Program-made: the position numbers and the translations under genes | Shown: positions 59,822 to 64,000 of the stretch, piece by piece | Layout of the letters: every line of letters starts with the position of its first letter | How positions within the stretch are numbered: the stretch's first letter is position 1 | Notes under the pieces: generated by a model | The model's input: only the letters and a program-made list of their open reading frames with translations | Database searches by the model: none | Told to the model about the DNA's origin: nothing | Origin: Riptortus pedestris | Taxonomy: Eukaryota; Arthropoda; Insecta; Hemiptera; Alydidae | Reading direction: 5' to 3' | NCBI GenBank assembly: GCA_019009955.1 | Contig: CM032228.1 | Location: forward strand, 176,204,501-176,268,500 | Length of the DNA: 64,000 nt

Positions 59822-60432
59822 GTTTATATATCTTTATATATATGTATAATTCTACTGTACGTGTGTATGTAACTGAACTAATCCTAAACGTCTGGATAGA
59901 TTTGAATGATTTTTTTTATGCGTTTGGGTGACGCCCTGGATGGTTTAGATTCACAAATCAGGCAGATGTAGCAGGAGTGAGGGTTATAAGGGAGGCCTCA
60001 AATTAAAAATAGCGATATTACGTTTCCTATTGGTTTATCGGTAAATATGCACAGGATAAAAATTTTTTATTTTGTTATTTAGTGTAACTTTTGTTATATT
60101 CACTTTTGTTGTGTAACAAAGTATAAACGCGTTGACCTTTATCTCACATGGCAAACCTAGAGTGGCGAGTTCGAGTCTCGCCTGGGCAAAGGAAGTAATT
60201 TAGTGACGAAATTCATTAAATAACATCCTAAGTCCCACCCTAGCTAGAAAAGGGTGGTAACCCGTCCCAATTAGCCTGAGTTGCAAAATGTGGACGTTAA
60301 TAAATAATAATAATAATAATAAAAGTATAAATGAGATATAGTAAAGTAGCTTTTTTAAACATATAAACATATTAAATTTAATATCCTAATCGCTTGAAAT
60401 ATCATGCAAAACAACGTCTGTCGGGTCCGCTA

Positions 60433-60435
<3 letters not shown>
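59822..60435 (+). mobile_element. Dispersed repeat with Helitron-like or RTE-like 3' end, hosting a SINE
   Basis: It contains GTAACTGAACTAATCCTAAACG, TGGATAGATTTGAATGA, CCTGGATGGTTTAGATTCAC near its start and ACAACGTCTGTCGGGTCCG, then CTAG before T and TA repeats at its end. These strings resemble widespread invertebrate repeats whose class I cannot settle: CTAG-T favours Helitron, a microsatellite tail favours RTE. Without the SINE it is about 415 bp. There is no coding. Confidence 0.5.
60119..60331 (+). mobile_element. 5'-truncated tRNA-like SINE with target duplication
   Basis: AAGTATAAA occurs at 60119-60127 and 60323-60331. The insert starts at CGCGTTGACCTTTATCTCAC (the tRNA-like head is lost), has box B GAGTTCGAGTCTCGCC, the common body and an (ATA)n tail. 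It lies in the opposite orientation to the 59.5-kb copy, 330 bp away. Confidence 0.9.

Positions 60436-60478
<43 letters not shown>
60433..60478. repeat. (TA)n microsatellite at a repeat 3' end
   Basis: It follows directly after CTAG of the repeat at 59822-60435. Confidence 0.93.
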
Positions 60479-60480
<2 letters not shown>

Positions 60481-63400
60481 TTATTTATGAATGCAATGGT
60501 AAATAGTTTAAATATTGGATAGACAGCTATCAAATAGTTCCACTCTTAATATATAGAGCCTTTTTTTCAAATTAATTCCCTTGTAATGATTACCCCTTAC
60601 CTTAATTTAGAGTACGTAATGAATTAAGATGTGTAAATGTAATATATGTAAAACGTATTTGGAGAAAGGAAAATGTTTGTGAGTTTCGGATTTATTTTGT
60701 TTGATTCATATAATTTCACAGTTTGACAGTTCTAAGTTCCCGCGCTTTCAGATTTTTCTGAAGTATAACACCTGTCAAACACAGGTACCGTGGGACATTA
60801 ATTATTGATTGAACGTTTTTGATTACTGAAGATTTTTGATAAAAAAAAAATAAATAAATAAAATCCGTGGTTAATAATACTAATCAGTTGCTAACGAAGT
60901 ATACATTTTTTTTAAAATTATTGTATATTAAAAAAGATCATCGTATTCAAAATGGAATTATACATTTAACTATCAACTAACCATGATATACAATTTCTCT
61001 CTGAATTTGTGAGGTAAAGAGGGCAGTGGGTATTTAATCAAATAGGGAATCATTCCGTTTAGACCAAAGTTAACAAACCGCAATAATTTCATTAAATTTT
61101 CTCGACCGCGACGGTATTGGTTAGTGTAAATTCTCCTTACTGCCTAAATAAAAAGATCCGCCCTTGGCCTTTCAAATATATATATATAATTTTACGACGG
61201 CGATGGAAAGAGAATTTGCTGACGTAAGGTTCAAAAATGGTGGGATTTATTTATAGAAGTTATAGCCCAATAATTCTCCAAGGTTGCTCTGTATTTAATT
61301 AAATTTTCTTCGGCCACTATAATGGAACGCTTAGAAACCATTTCAAAATTTTATACTGCCTGATGGCTCGAGGGAAAATAACTTTGTTATGTCTATAAAG
61401 TATTTCATTCAAGTGTTCCTTTATTAAACTTTATAGAGTTCTTGCCGCTTTCATTGCCATCATAAATGGTAACAAAGTTTGTTATATGAACACAACAAAT
61501 GCTGCACTTATTCGAATTTATTTGAATACTGCATACCAGAAAAGGATTTATTTAATCATTAGAACAAACTATCTTATTAGAGTAGCGTACAAATTGAAAG
61601 TATCATTTATATTCACCAATTGGAAAAATATACTGTCTATCTAAATAATAATTAAGAGCCTCAAGGAATGTTTGATGGGGAATATAATGAAACTAGTGAT
61701 TTTTTCAGAGGGGGAACGGGTTTCGTTTTATTTTTTCTGTGAATGATCATTTCTGTAAGTTGGCTATATTGATTTTACTGCACTACTAAACTAAAAATAT
61801 TTTCGTGGAATAGGTCGTTCCTGTTGGACCTGACTAATTTGGCAACCTTATCGTAAAATTCTATGGTCAAAATAAAATTGCTAATTTTTGAGGATTGTAT
61901 ATAGGTTCATAAATATATATATAAAATTACAATAATTAGGATAATTATTTTAAAGCATATGTAATTTTTCGTTGATAAGTAAATCGAAGCACCCTACGAA
62001 CTGCTTAACAAAATTATAACACGTATGTTTCAAGGATAAAACCAACACTGACTCTATGAACTATAATTAACTAAATACTTTGCATAATGTACCCGTTTGT
62101 GCAATGTGAATTCATATAGTATCCGTATGTTTTAACAAGGTTAGTAATATGGAAATTCAAGAAGTCCAAAACCAAATAAGATGAATCTTTAATTTAACAG
62201 TTTAGTTAATAACTCAAGGATTTAGTTCTACAAATATCTGTATACATCTCTTTGATTAAGGCCCTCGCAGAAAACTACTTATAATAATATAATATATCTT
62301 TGCAGGCAGAATAGCAAAGGAAGCCGCAAAGGGCTAACACATATTCATACAATACAATAAAACTTCATAATTGTACTTGAAAGCATAATTACGTAGGTAC
62401 TAAAACATTTAAATTTTGGCTAGATACGGTACAAAAAAAATACTGTTTATCCTTAAAAAGCTTCTTTACATTACTGAGGGCTACTTATACTGAAAAAAAA
62501 AACACATTAACTCACTATTATCCAATGAAATTTCGAACTATTATACAAAGACGTTCTTACATGAAATTAAAATTTTATACTGAAACAAGTGTCAGTAATA
62601 GCACACCGGAAAAGGCTGTTGAACACATACCCTACAATTGCTTACTTACAACATTCATTCGACTAACTTTAACACAAGGAATTATAAATATTTAAGAGGA
62701 AATATCCAATATAACAAATCTTTTTAATCAATAAATACAGCTCATTATTAAAAATAAATGACAGAAAACGTATACTACCCACAATAAATATAGTAATGGA
62801 CTAATGAAATATATACTTCTGTAATATCGCATTTGTCACAAATATTTATAATTGTTTCGGAAATCAAATATCACTTTGAAATCACCAATGCAATAGTTAA
62901 GAATCGAACTCCTTGGTTTTATTATAACTGAATATTTACCCGTTATTTATATATTATTAATTTTGATTGATAATTTCTCGGTTGCTTCTTTTATATTTTT
63001 TCACATCGTTTAAGTTTTTTTTTTTTTTTATATAATTTTAATTTGACAACTATTAAAGTTTTTTTTTTATGAGCCAGTTCTCGTGGCGGTACCTCAATAG
63101 TGGAGTACAGGCCTGGATGTCAAGGTTTAATCGGATACCATCAAACATTTCCCACAAATAAAATTACCTACATAATAATAATAATTGTTGTTATGAATTT
63201 TAGAATACTCTTTATTTCGGGGCATAACCTAGAAAAACCTAGAAAATTTGAAATTTTCCTCATGAATTTCATTATGAATTAGCTTTTGATAATTAATATT
63301 GTATATTAATTGTAATAGCATTGTTAGCCAAAAATGGGCGTAAAGTTTCAACTTGAATGGAGGAAATAATAAACTTGAATTCTTTTAATTCCAAACTTTA

Positions 63401-64000
63401 CTCTATTCATTATGAAGCGTATACAGGAATGATATTGTACTAATTCTCATCTCATCAAGAACCTTTAACTAATGAGGACTTCAACTGTCCTCTTTATCAA
63501 AGTTATTCCAATGGAGGTTTCCAATTCTCTTAAAATCCTAGATTAAGACAATCTAGGCTGGCTATAATCATGCATCTGACAATAATACATCAAGTGCTCC
63601 AGTTTTGAAAGCATTGATAGCAAATATTTCAGTAAAAGAGTAGGTATGGATAGATATAAGTGCAAAAAAAAAACGGCCTATCATGCATTTATCTGAGATT
63701 TCCAATGGTCGGTTCGACGGGTGTTGGGCATTGATGACCATTGATGTTTTTTGCCCAAAATCCAACAAACAAACAAACACTATTCCACAAATATGAAGGT
63801 GAGTTTGCCACTCATATTTTTAGCATACCACTTTGAAATCAATGATGTAATGATTTGTCACTAGTAAACTGAAGGGCCTCATTACACTGAGATGTCAGTG
63901 GTCAGTTCACCCAATGTCATGTCGTCTGTGGACGGGATCTATGATGTCATAATCATTAGATGTCTCGAAAGGTTGTCAGAGATACTCCCTTTTCTCCATC
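60479..64000. other. No recognisable feature
   Basis: AT-rich unique-looking DNA. The part 60700-61500 has balanced, non-repetitive composition, which could include conserved non-coding sequence, but this cannot be judged from one genome. Confidence 0.4.

Noticed and set aside
60718..60800. Regulatory cluster (TTCCCGCGC and an ACCTGT...ACAGGT inverted pair)
   Set aside because: Short motifs of this kind are expected by chance, and there is no gene nearby to give them meaning.

Overview
This looks like an intergenic, repeat-dominated window from an AT-rich animal genome. I see no intact host gene, no rRNA and no canonical tRNA gene. The coding signal I can read belongs to decayed transposable elements. 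The repeat mix is long (TA)n and (CA)n arrays, a tRNA-like SINE, RTE-like and Jockey/I-like LINE remnants, Penelope-like sequence with hammerhead-like motifs, a Merlin (ISXO2-like) transposase and Helitron-like termini. This fits an invertebrate metazoan. A lophotrochozoan such as a cephalopod mollusc is my best guess from the long CA/TA arrays, but nothing here proves the taxon.

Layout. 0-7 kb: mostly unannotated AT-rich DNA, a Helitron-type 3' end near 2.95 kb, an unidentified broken reading frame at 4.8-5.4 kb, TA arrays and a perfect 15-bp-arm hairpin at 6.85 kb. 7.27-9.47 kb: a satellite of about 20 units of 105 bp with higher-order structure. 10-16.4 kb: SINE copies in otherwise featureless DNA. 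16.9-31.5 kb is the busiest part. It holds five copies of a non-autonomous family called here HLE-A, an RTE-like LINE, a three-level nest (LINE inside solo LTR inside HLE-A), an RNase H-bearing LINE, Penelope-like fold-backs with hammerhead-like cores, a Penelope reverse transcriptase fragment and a 44-bp minisatellite. 31.5-44 kb: an inverted pair of an unidentified ~550-bp repeat, a second copy of the LTR and a SINE with target duplication. 44.5-46.4 kb: two more HLE-A copies around a cluster of simple repeats. 49.4-49.85 kb: the Merlin transposase remnant. 57.9-60.5 kb: the last HLE-A copy and two SINEs with target-site duplications, one inside another dispersed repeat. The rest is AT-rich DNA in which I see nothing.

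The element of most interest is HLE-A: eight copies in 64 kb, with a conserved 5' hairpin, a conserved 20-bp palindrome followed by TGCTAA at the 3' end, a TA array at a fixed internal place in most copies, and two different 5' halves on one 3' half. It explains many of the TA arrays. The second is a set of five CUGANGA-stem-GAAA motifs, all inside inverted-repeat or Penelope-associated sequence. The relative ages of insertions can be read from nesting: HLE-A existed before the LTR, the LTR before the LINE, and the Penelope-like fold-back before one HLE-A copy. All family names are from motif recognition, with no database search.
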